Under the pieces are notes generated by a model. It had not been told where the DNA came from. It was given only the letters and a program-made list of their open reading frames with translations, and made no database searches. Below are positions 34,721-43,476 of a stretch of DNA of 64,000 nt, one piece after another; position 1 is the first letter of the stretch, and each line of letters opens with the position of its first letter. The stretch comes from an uncultured Roseburia sp. (lineage in GTDB: Bacteria > Bacillota > Clostridia > Lachnospirales > Lachnospiraceae), in the NCBI GenBank assembly GCA_947647505.1, contig CANSKO010000002.1, forward strand, positions 115,073 through 179,072, written 5' to 3'. The position numbers and the translations under genes are program-made.

Positions 34721-35842
34721 ATGAGCCGTAGGCAGGAGGCCGGAAAAAAGAAAGAGAAGCAAATTAAATATTTTGACTATACGCTGCTGTTTATCATTAT
34801 TTTCCTTGTGGGTTTTGGACTGGTCATGCTTTACAGCACAAGCTCCTATAATGCGCAGCTGAAATTTAATGATTCCGCACTGTATCTGAAAAAGCAGCTG
34901 TCCGCGTCGCTTTTGGGATTTGCCGCAATGCTTGTGGTGGCCAATATCGATTACCATATCTGGCTGAAATTGAGCGGCTTTGCTTACATAGTGGCGGCCG
35001 GCCTTTGTACGGCGGTTATTTTTATGGGAACTACGCTAAACGGCTCCACCCGTTGGCTGAAGATTGGCCCGCTTTCCTTTCAGCCTTCGGAGCTGGCAAA
35101 AGTGGCGGTCATTCTGTTTCTGGCTACGATTATCAATCGCATTCCAAAGCAGATGGGCAAATTCAGCTCGATTGTCAAGATTATGATTATTTTGCTTCCG
35201 GTCGTCGGCGTCGTAGGCTACAGCAACTTAAGCACGGCGATTATTATTCTTGGAATTGCGATCTGCCTGATTTTCGTGGCAAGTCCCAAATATTTGCAGT
35301 TTTTTATTATGGGCGGTCTGGTAGCGGGATTTGGAACGATATTCGTTATGCTGGAAAGCTATCGTGCGGAACGCCTTAAGATCTGGCTGAATCCGGAAGC
35401 ATATGAAAAAGGCTATCAGACGCTGCAGGGGCTTTATGCAATCGGTTCCGGCGGACTGTTTGGAAAAGGACTGGGAGAGAGCATGCAAAAGCTTGGCTTT
35501 CTGCCGGAAGCGCAGAATGATATGATTTTTTCCATTATCTGCGAGGAGCTTGGGCTTTTTGGCGCAATTTGCGTTATTTTGCTGTTTTTGCTTTTGATCT
35601 GGCGGTTTCTGGTGATTGCCAACAATGCGCCGGATCTGTTTGGCGCGCTGATTGTCGTCGGCATCATGGCGCATATCGCCATTCAGGTTATTTTGAATAT
35701 CGCCGTCGTGACGAATACGATTCCCAATACAGGCGTTACGCTTCCGTTTATCAGCTATGGCGGCACCTCCATTGCGATCCTTCTGACGGAGATGGGGCTT
35801 GCGCTGAGCGTATCCCGTGGAATCAGACTGGAAAGGGTATAA
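34721..35842 (+). CDS. ftsW: Septal peptidoglycan polymerase FtsW
   Basis: SEDS family glycosyltransferase of 373 residues with about ten transmembrane segments, polymerising glycan strands from lipid II at the septum with its partner class B PBP. Typical pieces are GFGLVMLYSTSSY near residue 28, GSTRWLKIGPLSFQPSELAKV near 105, FGKGLGESMQKLGFLPEAQND near 247, IPNTGVTLPFISYGGTS near 332, and the catalytic Asp region. The paralogue SpoVE has the same signature, so ftsW rests on its place in the cluster. Starts 4 nt after murD. Confidence 0.92.
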   Translation: MSRRQEAGKKKEKQIKYFDYTLLFIIIFLVGFGLVMLYSTSSYNAQLKFNDSALYLKKQLSASLLGFAAMLVVANIDYHIWLKLSGFAYIVAAGLCTAVIFMGTTLNGSTRWLKIGPLSFQPSELAKVAVILFLATIINRIPKQMGKFSSIVKIMIILLPVVGVVGYSNLSTAIIILGIAICLIFVASPKYLQFFIMGGLVAGFGTIFVMLESYRAERLKIWLNPEAYEKGYQTLQGLYAIGSGGLFGKGLGESMQKLGFLPEAQNDMIFSIICEELGLFGAICVILLFLLLIWRFLVIANNAPDLFGALIVVGIMAHIAIQVILNIAVVTNTIPNTGVTLPFISYGGTSIAILLTEMGLALSVSRGIRLERV

Positions 35843-35843
35843 T

Positions 35844-36614
35844 ATGAAAGAAAAGAGAAGAGAATCCGTCCGGCGCAAAAACAGACGGCGAAAGCGGATG
35901 AAAGCCGTTCTGATTCTGTTTTCCTGCGCTGCGCTGATGATTGGCATCGCCATTCTGGTTATATTCAACGTATTTACGGTAGAGACGGTGAAAGTGGAAG
36001 GCAACGCGCATTATTCGGAGGAGCAGATTCAAAAATTTGTTCTGAATGACGAATATTCCTGGAATTCGTTGTATGTATTGCTGAAATATCAGTTTCTGAG
36101 CGTGAAAGAGGTTCCATTTGTAGAGTCTATGGAGGTTTCTCTGGACAATCCGCATACCCTGCGCGTACACGTATATGAAAAGGGCATTGTCGGCTATCTT
36201 TACATTCCGGCGATTGGTCAGAACGCGTATTTTGATACGGACGGCTTCGTCGTGGAAACGTCAAAAGAGACGATTGCGGGGATTCCGGAAGTGGAAGGGC
36301 TGGACTGTGAGAAAGTCGTTTTGTATGAGAAGCTTCCAATTGAAGAGGAATCGATTTTCAAAAGCCTTCTGACGGCGACGCGTTCGCTGCAGAAAAATGA
36401 GGCGGTTCCATATAAAATACGGTTTAACGAAGCCGGAGAGATTTCGCTTGATTACGGGGCTGTGCAGGCGCTGCTTGGCGCGTCGGACAACCTTGCGCAG
36501 AAAATTCTGCGCCTTTCGCATATTTTGCCAGAGCTTTCCGGCAAAACGGGAACGCTGCATATTGAAAACTGGACGGAGAGTACGACGAATATTATATTTG
36601 AGGAGACAAAATAA
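35844..36614 (+). CDS. divIB: Cell division protein FtsQ/DivIB
   Basis: 256-residue single-pass protein: basic cytoplasmic arm of about 22 residues, transmembrane helix around 23-42 (VLILFSCAALMIGIAILVI), then the POTRA domain, beginning FTVETVKVEGNAHYSEEQI, and the beta domain. It is part of the divisome FtsQ/DivIB-FtsL-FtsB/DivIC complex. ATG 35844 lies 1 nt after the ftsW stop and follows GGAAAGGGTATAAT. Weak sequence conservation is usual for the family; position before ftsZ supports the call. Confidence 0.88.
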   Translation: MKEKRRESVRRKNRRRKRMKAVLILFSCAALMIGIAILVIFNVFTVETVKVEGNAHYSEEQIQKFVLNDEYSWNSLYVLLKYQFLSVKEVPFVESMEVSLDNPHTLRVHVYEKGIVGYLYIPAIGQNAYFDTDGFVVETSKETIAGIPEVEGLDCEKVVLYEKLPIEEESIFKSLLTATRSLQKNEAVPYKIRFNEAGEISLDYGAVQALLGASDNLAQKILRLSHILPELSGKTGTLHIENWTESTTNIIFEETK

Positions 36615-36633
36615 AATTTTTTCGAAATTGTTG

Positions 36634-36662
36634 TTGATTAATTTCATGAAAAACTATATTAT
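36634..36662 (+). promoter_or_regulatory. Putative promoter of ftsZ
   Basis: TTGATT (36634-36639) and TATTAT (36657-36662), spacer 17 nt, about 45 nt before the TTG start of ftsZ. Allows ftsZ to be made separately from the dcw operon. Confidence 0.5.
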
Positions 36663-36706
36663 TATGTTATGTGTGTTTGGTCAGAAACAGAAATGGAGGA
36701 ACAGCT

Positions 36707-37939
36707 TTGCTTGAAATAAGGACGACTGATGCGGATTCCAGTGCAAAGATTATTGTGATTGGTGTGGGCGGCGCTGGCAATAACGCAGTAAATAGAATGA
36801 TTGATGAATGTATCGGCGGCGTAGAGTTTGTCGGAGTCAATACGGATAAACAGGCGCTGATGCTGTGCAAAGCGCCGACGCTGATTCAGATTGGAGAGAA
36901 GCTGACGAAGGGGCTTGGCGCAGGAGCGCAACCGGAGATCGGGCAAAAAGCGGCGGAAGAAAGCATAGAAGAGCTTTCCGCTGCGGTAAAAGGCGCGGAT
37001 ATGATCTTTGTCACCTGTGGCATGGGCGGCGGAACCGGAACGGGAGCGACGCCAGTCGTTGCGCAGATTGCGAAGGAGCAGGGCATTTTAACGGTTGGCG
37101 TTGTGACGAAGCCGTTCAAATTTGAAGGCAAGACGCGTATGGTCAACGCCGTTTCCGGCATTGACCGTTTGAAAGACTGTGTGGACACCTTAATTGTGAT
37201 TCCCAATGAAAAGCTGCTTGAGATCGTGGATCGGAGGACGACGATGCCGGACGCGCTCAAAAAAGCGGACGAGGTGCTGCAGCAGGCGGTGCAGGGCATT
37301 ACGGATCTGATCAATGTGCCTGCGCTGATCAATCTTGATTTTGCGGACGTACAGACGGTGATGAAGGACAAGGGGCTTGCGCATATCGGCATCGGAACGG
37401 CAAAGGGCGACGATAAGGCGATTGAGGCGGTGAAGCTGGCCGTGGCGAGTCCGTTGCTTGAGACGACGATTACAGGCGCGTCGCATGTCATCATCAATAT
37501 ATCGGGCGATATCTCTCTGATGGATGCAAACGATGCGGCAAGTTATGTACAGGATCTGACGGGAGACAATGCAAATATTATTTTCGGTGCAAAGTGCGAT
37601 ACGAATATGACGGATGAAGCGACGATTACGGTGATTGCGACGGGACTTGAGGAGCAGGGCGCTTCGGGCGCGCAGAGCAAGTCAGCCGGCAAATTTGCTT
37701 CAGGGCAGCAGACGATGCGTTCTTCCGCATCTGCGCGGCCGATTGGAGCGGGCGCAAGGACAGTGGCGTCTTCCTCCTCCGGATTACATAGCACAGCGTC
37801 CGGTGTAACGCCTTCCACGCAGCAGCCTGCTACGACGCCGTTTAATTACGGCGGCATTAAGCGGCCGCCAAAGCCGGAAAGCTCCGTGAAGCAGAAGGAT
37901 ATTCAGATTCCGGAATTTTTAAAAAATACCAGAAGGTAA
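36707..37939 (+). CDS. ftsZ: Cell division protein FtsZ
   Basis: Tubulin-like GTPase of 410 residues forming the Z ring. [18 protein letters not shown] near residue 17, the tubulin signature [12 protein letters not shown] near 106, [13 protein letters not shown] near 137, and the C-terminal tail peptide [12 protein letters not shown] that binds partners are all present. A Ser/Gly-rich linker precedes that tail. The start is TTG 36707 with GGAGG 7 nt upstream. A terminator follows. ftsA is not next door; FtsZ membrane anchoring must come from other proteins. Confidence 0.97.
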   Translation: MLEIRTTDADSSAKIIVIGVGGAGNNAVNRMIDECIGGVEFVGVNTDKQALMLCKAPTLIQIGEKLTKGLGAGAQPEIGQKAAEESIEELSAAVKGADMIFVTCGMGGGTGTGATPVVAQIAKEQGILTVGVVTKPFKFEGKTRMVNAVSGIDRLKDCVDTLIVIPNEKLLEIVDRRTTMPDALKKADEVLQQAVQGITDLINVPALINLDFADVQTVMKDKGLAHIGIGTAKGDDKAIEAVKLAVASPLLETTITGASHVIINISGDISLMDANDAASYVQDLTGDNANIIFGAKCDTNMTDEATITVIATGLEEQGASGAQSKSAGKFASGQQTMRSSASARPIGAGARTVASSSSGLHSTASGVTPSTQQPATTPFNYGGIKRPPKPESSVKQKDIQIPEFLKNTRR

Positions 37940-37962
37940 AAGCGTATAGAACGCATAGAAAC

Positions 37963-38000
37963 AGACCCCTGGAAATTCTGTTCCAGAGGGTCTTTTTTTG
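37963..38000 (+). terminator. Intrinsic terminator after ftsZ
   Basis: AGACCCCTGGAA (37963-37974) pairs with TTCCAGAGGGTCT (37981-37993) with one bulged base, then seven T residues. Confidence 0.85.
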
Positions 38001-38040
38001 TCGTTTTTTTTCGATGACTTTCTCAAAACCGCTTCCCTGG

Positions 38041-38074
38041 TTTGACAAAAAACAAATGCAAACCCCTCTATAAT
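38041..38074 (+). promoter_or_regulatory. spoIIG promoter: 0A box over -35, 21-nt spacer
   Basis: TTGACA (38042-38047) and TATAAT (38069-38074) are both perfect but 21 nt apart, much longer than the usual 17. TTTGACAAAA (38041-38050) is the complement of TTTTGTCAAA, a match to the Spo0A box, overlapping the -35. The B. subtilis spoIIG promoter is known for a 22-nt spacer and Spo0A boxes, so the arrangement appears conserved. A weaker box-like TTTGTCGTT lies about 35-40 nt upstream. Confidence 0.7.
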
Positions 38075-38105
38075 AAAGGACAGCAGAGAAAGCTGGAGGT
38101 GAGAA

Positions 38106-38912
38106 GTGGAATATGAATTTTATGCAGACGTATTTTTCCTGACGAATTTTTATCTGGATTTTCTGGCTGTGATTGCTGTCGGAGAAATATTGCAGCAAAA
38201 GAAAAAACTGCTCCGCGCCTTTCTTTGCTGCGTGTGTGGCAGTCTGGCGGGCTGCATATTATTTTTGTCGGTCGGAAATTATGACGTATATCTTTTGTGC
38301 GTGCATTTTATTTTAAATCCGATCATCACGTTTGCATGCTTTTTTCCGGCGGAGGGGAAGATCTATACAAAAGCATTCTGCCTGATGTATTTTGTCATAC
38401 TGCTTTTGGGAGGAAGCATGGAATGGCTGTATCATACGGCATTTGGCGGACGTTTCTATGAGCTGTGCCTGCTTTTGACAACGATCCCGATTGCTGTGCT
38501 TCTTTTTATACTACGCAGAAAACGCGAAAATGTGCAGCGCATTTATCGGGTTTTTCTTATGCAGGAGGGCAAGGAGACTTCGCTGTATGGATTGTATGAT
38601 ACGGGAAATGGCCTGATGGACCCGTATGTGAAGGAGCCGGTACATATTGTGTCAAAGAGCTTGTATGAAGCTTTGGGCGGGCAGGAAAAGATTCCGTCAA
38701 GACTTTTGCCGTTTTCTTCCGTGGGATGCAAAAGCGGAATGCTGCCCGCCTTTACCGTAGAATGCCTTCGTATCGTGGGGGAAGACGCAGAATACGAGAT
38801 TTCTCCCGCTGTTTTGGCGGCGGCGGAAGATTCTGTTTTTTCGGGCAGGGAATATCAAATGATATTAAATGTAAAAAGTTTAAATAGAAAAGAGGAAAAG
38901 ACATGTACATAA
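38106..38912 (+). CDS. spoIIGA: Sigma-E processing peptidase SpoIIGA
   Basis: Membrane-bound aspartic protease of 268 residues that cleaves pro-sigma-E in the mother cell. Five hydrophobic segments occupy residues 5-135. The cytoplasmic catalytic half carries [11 protein letters not shown] with the catalytic D165 in the D-T/S-G motif. The start is GTG 38106 with CTGGAGGTGAGAA upstream. Its last 10 nt overlap sigE, so protease and substrate are translationally coupled, as in other spore formers. Confidence 0.95.
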   Translation: MEYEFYADVFFLTNFYLDFLAVIAVGEILQQKKKLLRAFLCCVCGSLAGCILFLSVGNYDVYLLCVHFILNPIITFACFFPAEGKIYTKAFCLMYFVILLLGGSMEWLYHTAFGGRFYELCLLLTTIPIAVLLFILRRKRENVQRIYRVFLMQEGKETSLYGLYDTGNGLMDPYVKEPVHIVSKSLYEALGGQEKIPSRLLPFSSVGCKSGMLPAFTVECLRIVGEDAEYEISPAVLAAAEDSVFSGREYQMILNVKSLNRKEEKTCT

Positions 38913-39643
38913 AAATAAATATGCCAAAACAAATGCAGTTTAAATGGATGCCATCCATTTGCCAGATGCTGTTTTCAGCAAAAAACGACGTGCATTATAT
39001 TGGCGGCGCCGAGGTTTTGCCGCCGCCGCTGAAAGCGGAGGAAGAGGCGGCATGCATCAATTGCCTGGGCGAGCAGGGCGAGGATTCCGCGAAAAGCACG
39101 CTGATCGAGCATAATCTGCGCCTCGTCGTCTATATTGCCAAAAAATTTGACAATACCGGAATTGGCGTAGAGGATTTGATTTCCATTGGCACGATTGGCC
39201 TGATCAAATCCATCAATACGTTTAATCCGCAGAAAAACATTAAGCTGGCGACGTATGCGTCCCGCTGCATCGAAAATGAAATTCTGATGTATCTGCGCAG
39301 AAACAGCAAGACGAAAATGGAAGTCAGCATCGACGAGCCGCTGAATGTAGACTGGGATGGCAATGAGCTTTTGCTTTCTGACATACTTGGAACGGATGAA
39401 GATGTAATTTATCGCGATATTGAAGCGGAGGTGGAGCATCATCTGCTTGGAAGGGCGATTGATAAGCTCTCCGGCAGAGAGCGCCTGATTGTGGAATTGC
39501 GCTATGGAATTGGCAGAGGATGTGGAAAAGAGCTGACGCAGAAAGAAGTGGCGGATCGGCTTGGCATTTCACAGTCTTATATTTCAAGGCTGGAAAAAAA
39601 GATTATGCGCCGGCTGAAAAAAGAAATGATCCGCTTTGAATAA
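38903..39643 (+). CDS. sigE: Sporulation sigma factor E (pro-protein)
   Basis: RNA polymerase sigma factor of 246 residues that drives early mother-cell genes. An N-terminal pro-region of about 30 residues ends near [16 protein letters not shown], which aligns with the B. subtilis SpoIIGA cleavage zone. Sigma region 2 has [12 protein letters not shown] and [18 protein letters not shown], and region 4 ends with [22 protein letters not shown]. Overlaps spoIIGA by 10 nt. Confidence 0.96.
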   Translation: MYIKINMPKQMQFKWMPSICQMLFSAKNDVHYIGGAEVLPPPLKAEEEAACINCLGEQGEDSAKSTLIEHNLRLVVYIAKKFDNTGIGVEDLISIGTIGLIKSINTFNPQKNIKLATYASRCIENEILMYLRRNSKTKMEVSIDEPLNVDWDGNELLLSDILGTDEDVIYRDIEAEVEHHLLGRAIDKLSGRERLIVELRYGIGRGCGKELTQKEVADRLGISQSYISRLEKKIMRRLKKEMIRFE

Positions 39644-39672
39644 ATTCACAGTATCCAAAGCCCCGTTTCCTG

Positions 39673-39681
39673 TGTTATAAT
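39673..39681 (+). promoter_or_regulatory. Extended -10 promoter of the beta-CASP gene
   Basis: TGTTATAAT has a perfect TATAAT at 39676-39681 with an upstream TG (39673-39674). No -35 match is visible. Confidence 0.35.
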
Positions 39682-39718
39682 AAAACAAAGATCAGATAAG
39701 ACGCGAGGAGATGGTGCG

Positions 39719-41341
39719 ATGCGATTGGAATTTTTAGGAGCGGATCATGAGGTGACCGGAAGCTGCCACTATCTGGAATATGGCGGAAAGCATCTGCTTG
39801 TGGACTGCGGCATGGAGCAGGGGCCGGATTTGTACGTCAATCAGGAGATTCCCGTGAATCCGACGAAGATTGATTACATATTTATCACGCATGCGCATAT
39901 CGACCATTCCGGTCTGCTTCCGCTTGTGTATGCGCATGGCTTTCGCGGAAAGGTATTTGCAACGAAGGCGACCTGTGAGCTGTGCGGCATTATGCTGCGG
40001 GACAGCGCGCACATTCAAATGACGGAAGCGGAATGGAAGAACCGGAAAGGGCGGCGCTCAGGCAGTCCGGAAGTCGTGCCGCTTTATACGATGAAAGATG
40101 CGGAAGGCGTGCTGGATCTGTTCGTGCCCTGCGCATATGAAAAGAAAACGGCAATTGACGAGAACCTTTCCGTCCGGTTTAAAGACGCGGGACACCTGCT
40201 TGGCTCTGCCAGCATTGAAATGTGGGTCAGAGAGGCGGACGAGACGCATCCTTTGGAGAAGCAGGAAGTCAAGATCGTTTTTTCCGGCGATATCGGGCAT
40301 GCCGGAAAGCCCTTGATTAAAAATCCGTCGTTTCTTTCGGAAGCGGATTATGTCGTCATGGAATCTACGTATGGAGACAGAAATCATGCGCCGACGCCTG
40401 ACTTTTCCAAAGCGCTTGCAGAGGTGATCGACCACACGTTTGCAAAGGGCGGAAACGTCGTGATTCCGGCGTTTTCCGTAGGCAGGACGCAGGAGATGCT
40501 GTATTTTTTAAGAAAGATCAAAACGGAGCGTCTGCTTACGCGGTTTTTGGATTTTGAAGTTTATGTGGACAGTCCGCTGGCAGTCGATGCAACGGGCATT
40601 TTTCATAAAAATGTGGCGGAATGCTTTGATGAAGAGGCGCTTTCTTTTACGCGCAGGGGGTTGAATCCGATCGGCTTTGACGGACTGAAAATGGCGATTA
40701 CAAGCGATGAGTCGCGGGAAATCAATATTACGGACCATCCCGTCGTCATTCTTTCCGCATCCGGCATGTGCGAGGCGGGACGCATCCGCCACCACTTAAA
40801 GCACAACCTCTGGCGAAAGGAATCGACCATCCTCTTTGTCGGCTTTCAGGTTCCGGGAACGCTTGGGCATGCGCTGTTAAACGGCGCGGAAAAAGTGCGG
40901 ATCTTTGGAGAGGAGATCCGGGTGCAGGCGAAGATTTTCAATCTCCCCGGGATCAGCGGGCATGCGGACAAGGATCATTTGACGGAATGGGCCGCAAAGA
41001 TCGGAAATCCCAAAAAAATCTTTGTCGTGCATGGAGAAGACGCCGTATGCGACGCGTTTGCCGCGCATTTAAAACAGGCGCTTGGCGTTGATGCATGCGC
41101 GCCTTACAGCGGAGACTGTTACGATCTTCTGACGGGCGCGCTTTTAACGGCCGGAAGCAGGGAAAAGGCGGTTCGAAAGAAGACGGCGAAATCCCGTGTG
41201 GCGGCCGGCGTCTTTGAGCGTCTTTTAGCGGCCGGACAGCGTTTGCTTGGGATCATTTACCGCTGTGAGGGAATGCCCAACAAAGAGCTTGGCAAATTTG
41301 CAGATCAGATCAATTCGCTTTGCGACAAATGGGAGCGTTAG
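39719..41341 (+). CDS. Beta-CASP MBL-fold RNase/exonuclease family protein
   Basis: 540-residue metallo-beta-lactamase fold protein with the HAHIDH metal motif (H58, H60, D62, H63). The beta-CASP region includes ESTYGDRNH near residue 218, PAFSVGRTQEMLYFL near 252 and SGMCEAGRIRHHL near 345. ISGHADKDHL near 419 completes the CPSF/Ysh1-like signature. It resembles predicted mRNA 3'-end-type nucleases in bacteria more than RNase J. The C-terminal 60 residues are basic with a helical end. Substrate unknown. It separates sigE from sigG, unlike the usual spoIIGA-sigE-sigG order. Confidence 0.9.
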   Translation: MRLEFLGADHEVTGSCHYLEYGGKHLLVDCGMEQGPDLYVNQEIPVNPTKIDYIFITHAHIDHSGLLPLVYAHGFRGKVFATKATCELCGIMLRDSAHIQMTEAEWKNRKGRRSGSPEVVPLYTMKDAEGVLDLFVPCAYEKKTAIDENLSVRFKDAGHLLGSASIEMWVREADETHPLEKQEVKIVFSGDIGHAGKPLIKNPSFLSEADYVVMESTYGDRNHAPTPDFSKALAEVIDHTFAKGGNVVIPAFSVGRTQEMLYFLRKIKTERLLTRFLDFEVYVDSPLAVDATGIFHKNVAECFDEEALSFTRRGLNPIGFDGLKMAITSDESREINITDHPVVILSASGMCEAGRIRHHLKHNLWRKESTILFVGFQVPGTLGHALLNGAEKVRIFGEEIRVQAKIFNLPGISGHADKDHLTEWAAKIGNPKKIFVVHGEDAVCDAFAAHLKQALGVDACAPYSGDCYDLLTGALLTAGSREKAVRKKTAKSRVAAGVFERLLAAGQRLLGIIYRCEGMPNKELGKFADQINSLCDKWER

Positions 41342-41354
41342 CGTGCGCTCGCCG

Positions 41355-42134
41355 TCAGGAGAGATAGCCGCGCATGCTTTTTAAAGCGGATTTTTCGAGA
41401 CGGCTGACCTGCGCCTGGGAGATGTGGATTTCTTCCGCGACTTCCATCTGCGTTTTGCCTTCAAAAAAACGGAGCTTTATGATATAATTTTCGCGTTGGT
41501 TTAAGCGTTTCATGGCATCGTTTACCGAAAGGGACTCGATCCAGTTTTCTTCCTTGTTTTTTTTGTCGCGGACCTGGTCCATGACGTAGAGCGTGTCTCC
41601 GCCGTCGGTATATACGGGATCGTACAAAGAGAGCGGGCTTTGAATCGCATCCAGCGCGAAAACAAGTTCTTCTTTGGGTATGCCGGTGGAGTCGGCAATG
41701 TCCTGGATCGTGGGTTCCTTAAAGGAGGTTTTGGCCAGTTCTTCTTTGGCGTGAATGGCCTTGTACGCGGTGTCTCTGAGGGAACGGCTGACGCGTATGG
41801 AGGAGGCGTTGTCCCTTAAATAACGGCGGATTTCTCCGATAATCATCGGCACGGCATAGGTTGAGAATTTGACGCCGATCGTATCGTCGAAGTTGTCGAT
41901 GGATTTGATGAGTCCGATGCAGCCGATCTGAAACAGATCGTCTACGTTTTCGTTATTGCCGGAAAATCGCTTGATTACGCTTAAGACGAGCCTTAAGTTG
42001 CCCTTGATGTACGTTTCTCTGGCAGCGGCGTCGCCGGCTTTGATTCGTTTGAATAATTCTTTTTTTTCTTCTTCCCCGAGGATGGGAAGCTTGGATGTAT
42101 TGACGCCGCAGATTTCGACTTTATAGGCAGCCAT
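41355..42134 (-). CDS. sigG: Sporulation sigma factor G
   Basis: Forespore late sigma factor of 259 residues, which switches on spore maturation genes. YKVEICGVNTSKLPIL is the usual SigG N-terminus, NLRLVLSVIKRF with NVDDLFQIGCIGLIKSI covers region 2, and VAEEIHISQAQVSRLEKSAL is the region 4 helix-turn-helix. It is inverted relative to sigE and ends 14 nt from the beta-CASP gene, whereas in Bacillus it directly follows sigE. A sigma-F/G-like promoter lies just upstream. CTGGAGGTTCTCCC precedes the start. Confidence 0.96.
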   Translation of the reverse strand: MAAYKVEICGVNTSKLPILGEEEKKELFKRIKAGDAAARETYIKGNLRLVLSVIKRFSGNNENVDDLFQIGCIGLIKSIDNFDDTIGVKFSTYAVPMIIGEIRRYLRDNASSIRVSRSLRDTAYKAIHAKEELAKTSFKEPTIQDIADSTGIPKEELVFALDAIQSPLSLYDPVYTDGGDTLYVMDQVRDKKNKEENWIESLSVNDAMKRLNQRENYIIKLRFFEGKTQMEVAEEIHISQAQVSRLEKSALKSMRGYLS

Positions 42135-42169
42135 GGGAGAACCTCCAGTTTCTTAAAGTAGTATAGGAA

Positions 42170-42200
42170 AATCATGCTCACTTTTGGCTTTTTTTATTCA
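42170..42200 (-). promoter_or_regulatory. Sigma-F/G type promoter of sigG
   Basis: On the - strand TGAATA (complement of 42195-42200) is the -35 and CATGATT (complement of 42170-42176) the -10, with an 18-nt spacer. This fits GHATR-N18-CATNHTA of forespore sigma factors except the last base. It lies 36 nt upstream of the sigG start. Confidence 0.6.
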
Positions 42201-42253
42201 CGAAAACAGGGAATCGATGATAAGATAAATATGGAAAAACAGGAGGATAAATT

Positions 42254-42556
42254 ATGCAGGATTCCATTGATAAAAGAAATTTCAGAGAAAAGTGCGCGCG
42301 CAGCATTGTGAAGGGCTACAATGTGCGCTATGTTATGCCGCAGGAGATTACAGAGGCGCAGGAGCCGAAGGAAGAGACGGCGGACGTTATGCCGCAGAGC
42401 GAGGGCGCGTATGAGGCGGACGTGCGCTATGCCGCGATTCCGTCTTCGCAGTATGGAACGAAGCGCGTGGAAGATCCGGTGACGAAAGAGCAGATTGACA
42501 AAATTTTAGGCGAGCAGAAGAATAATCTGTTTGAGGAGATGAAAGAATCGCAGTAA
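42254..42556 (+). CDS. Small acidic hypothetical protein
   Basis: 100 residues, no recognised family. Two halves: a basic start (MQDSIDKRNFREKCARSIVKG), then an acidic, Glu/Pro-rich middle (residues 36-60). The MPQ and YAA segments look like short repeats. The end has an amphipathic stretch KEQIDKILGEQKNNLFEEMK. No signal or transmembrane helix. ATG follows AACAGGAGGATAAATT, a strong site. It diverges from sigG and precedes the dapF-like gene by 44 nt, perhaps in one operon. The proximity to sigG may mean nothing. Confidence 0.6.
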   Translation: MQDSIDKRNFREKCARSIVKGYNVRYVMPQEITEAQEPKEETADVMPQSEGAYEADVRYAAIPSSQYGTKRVEDPVTKEQIDKILGEQKNNLFEEMKESQ

Positions 42557-42600
42557 GCTGCATACAATAACAGCAAGAAGCAACATACCGGAGAGCGGCT

Positions 42601-43446
42601 ATGCGAACGATTACGATGCCAAAGTATCACGGTCTTGGAAATGATTATCTCGTGTTTGATCCGAATCAAAACGGGATGCATCTGCCGGAGCGGAAGATGG
42701 AACTGCTCTGTCGAAGGAATTTCGGCGTGGGAGCCGATGGGATTTTGTACGGGCCGTTATTGGAGAATGGAAAAATCGGGGTTTTGATTTATAATTCCGA
42801 CGGAAGCGAGACAGGACGAAGCGGAAACGGCGTGCGCATTTTTGCAAGATATTTAAAAGAACAGGGCTATGTGACGGAGCAGACGTTTGTGCTTGCAACG
42901 AAGGCGGGAGATGTGGAGATTGCATTTCTCGACGATGCGGGCAGCCGCATGCGGGTCAATATGGGAAAGGCCGATTTTATGAGCGCATCCGTTCCGGTGG
43001 AGGGCGTTTTTCATGAAATTATCAATGAGCCGTTTCTGTTTCATGGCTCGTTTTACAACGCGACCTGTCTGTCGGTAGGAAATCCAAACTGCGTCATTAT
43101 GACGGAAGACGTGTCACGAAAGCGCGTACAGGCGCTTGGCCCTTATGTGGAAAATGCGCCCTGCTTTCCGGAGCGGATGAATTTACAGCTTTGCAGGGTG
43201 GAGGGCAGAGACCGCCTTCGAATTGAAATTTATGAACGCGGCGCAGGGTATACGTTAGCTTCCGGTACAGGCGCAGCGGCCGCCGCAGCCGCGGCATACC
43301 GCATGGGGCTTGTGGACCGTGACATGACGGTGGAAATGCCCGGCGGCACGCTTGCAATCGAAATTGCAGAGGATGGATGCATCTTTTTGACAGGAGAAGT
43401 GGAAAAGGTCGGAACGTTTACGCTGGCGGAGGATTTTTTTGCGTAA
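42601..43446 (+). CDS. DapF-like isomerase with Ser in place of both catalytic Cys
   Basis: 281-residue diaminopimelate-epimerase-fold protein. The fold landmarks are YHGLGNDYLV near residue 6, GADGILYGP near 42 and ERGAGYTLASGTGAAAAAAAA near 212. However, the two catalytic Cys positions are Ser: S74 in GRSGNGVR (usually MCGNGxR) and S221 in LASGTG (usually LACGTG). The usual GNPHC motif is GNPNC with N163. The two bases that swap protons are therefore missing. The name diaminopimelate epimerase may not hold. It may be a fold paralogue. Overlapping context: a hypothetical gene before, metF after by 30 nt. Confidence 0.75.
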   Translation: MRTITMPKYHGLGNDYLVFDPNQNGMHLPERKMELLCRRNFGVGADGILYGPLLENGKIGVLIYNSDGSETGRSGNGVRIFARYLKEQGYVTEQTFVLATKAGDVEIAFLDDAGSRMRVNMGKADFMSASVPVEGVFHEIINEPFLFHGSFYNATCLSVGNPNCVIMTEDVSRKRVQALGPYVENAPCFPERMNLQLCRVEGRDRLRIEIYERGAGYTLASGTGAAAAAAAAYRMGLVDRDMTVEMPGGTLAIEIAEDGCIFLTGEVEKVGTFTLAEDFFA

Positions 43447-43476
43447 CGGGCATGGGAAAGCAGAAGAGGGAAGCAA

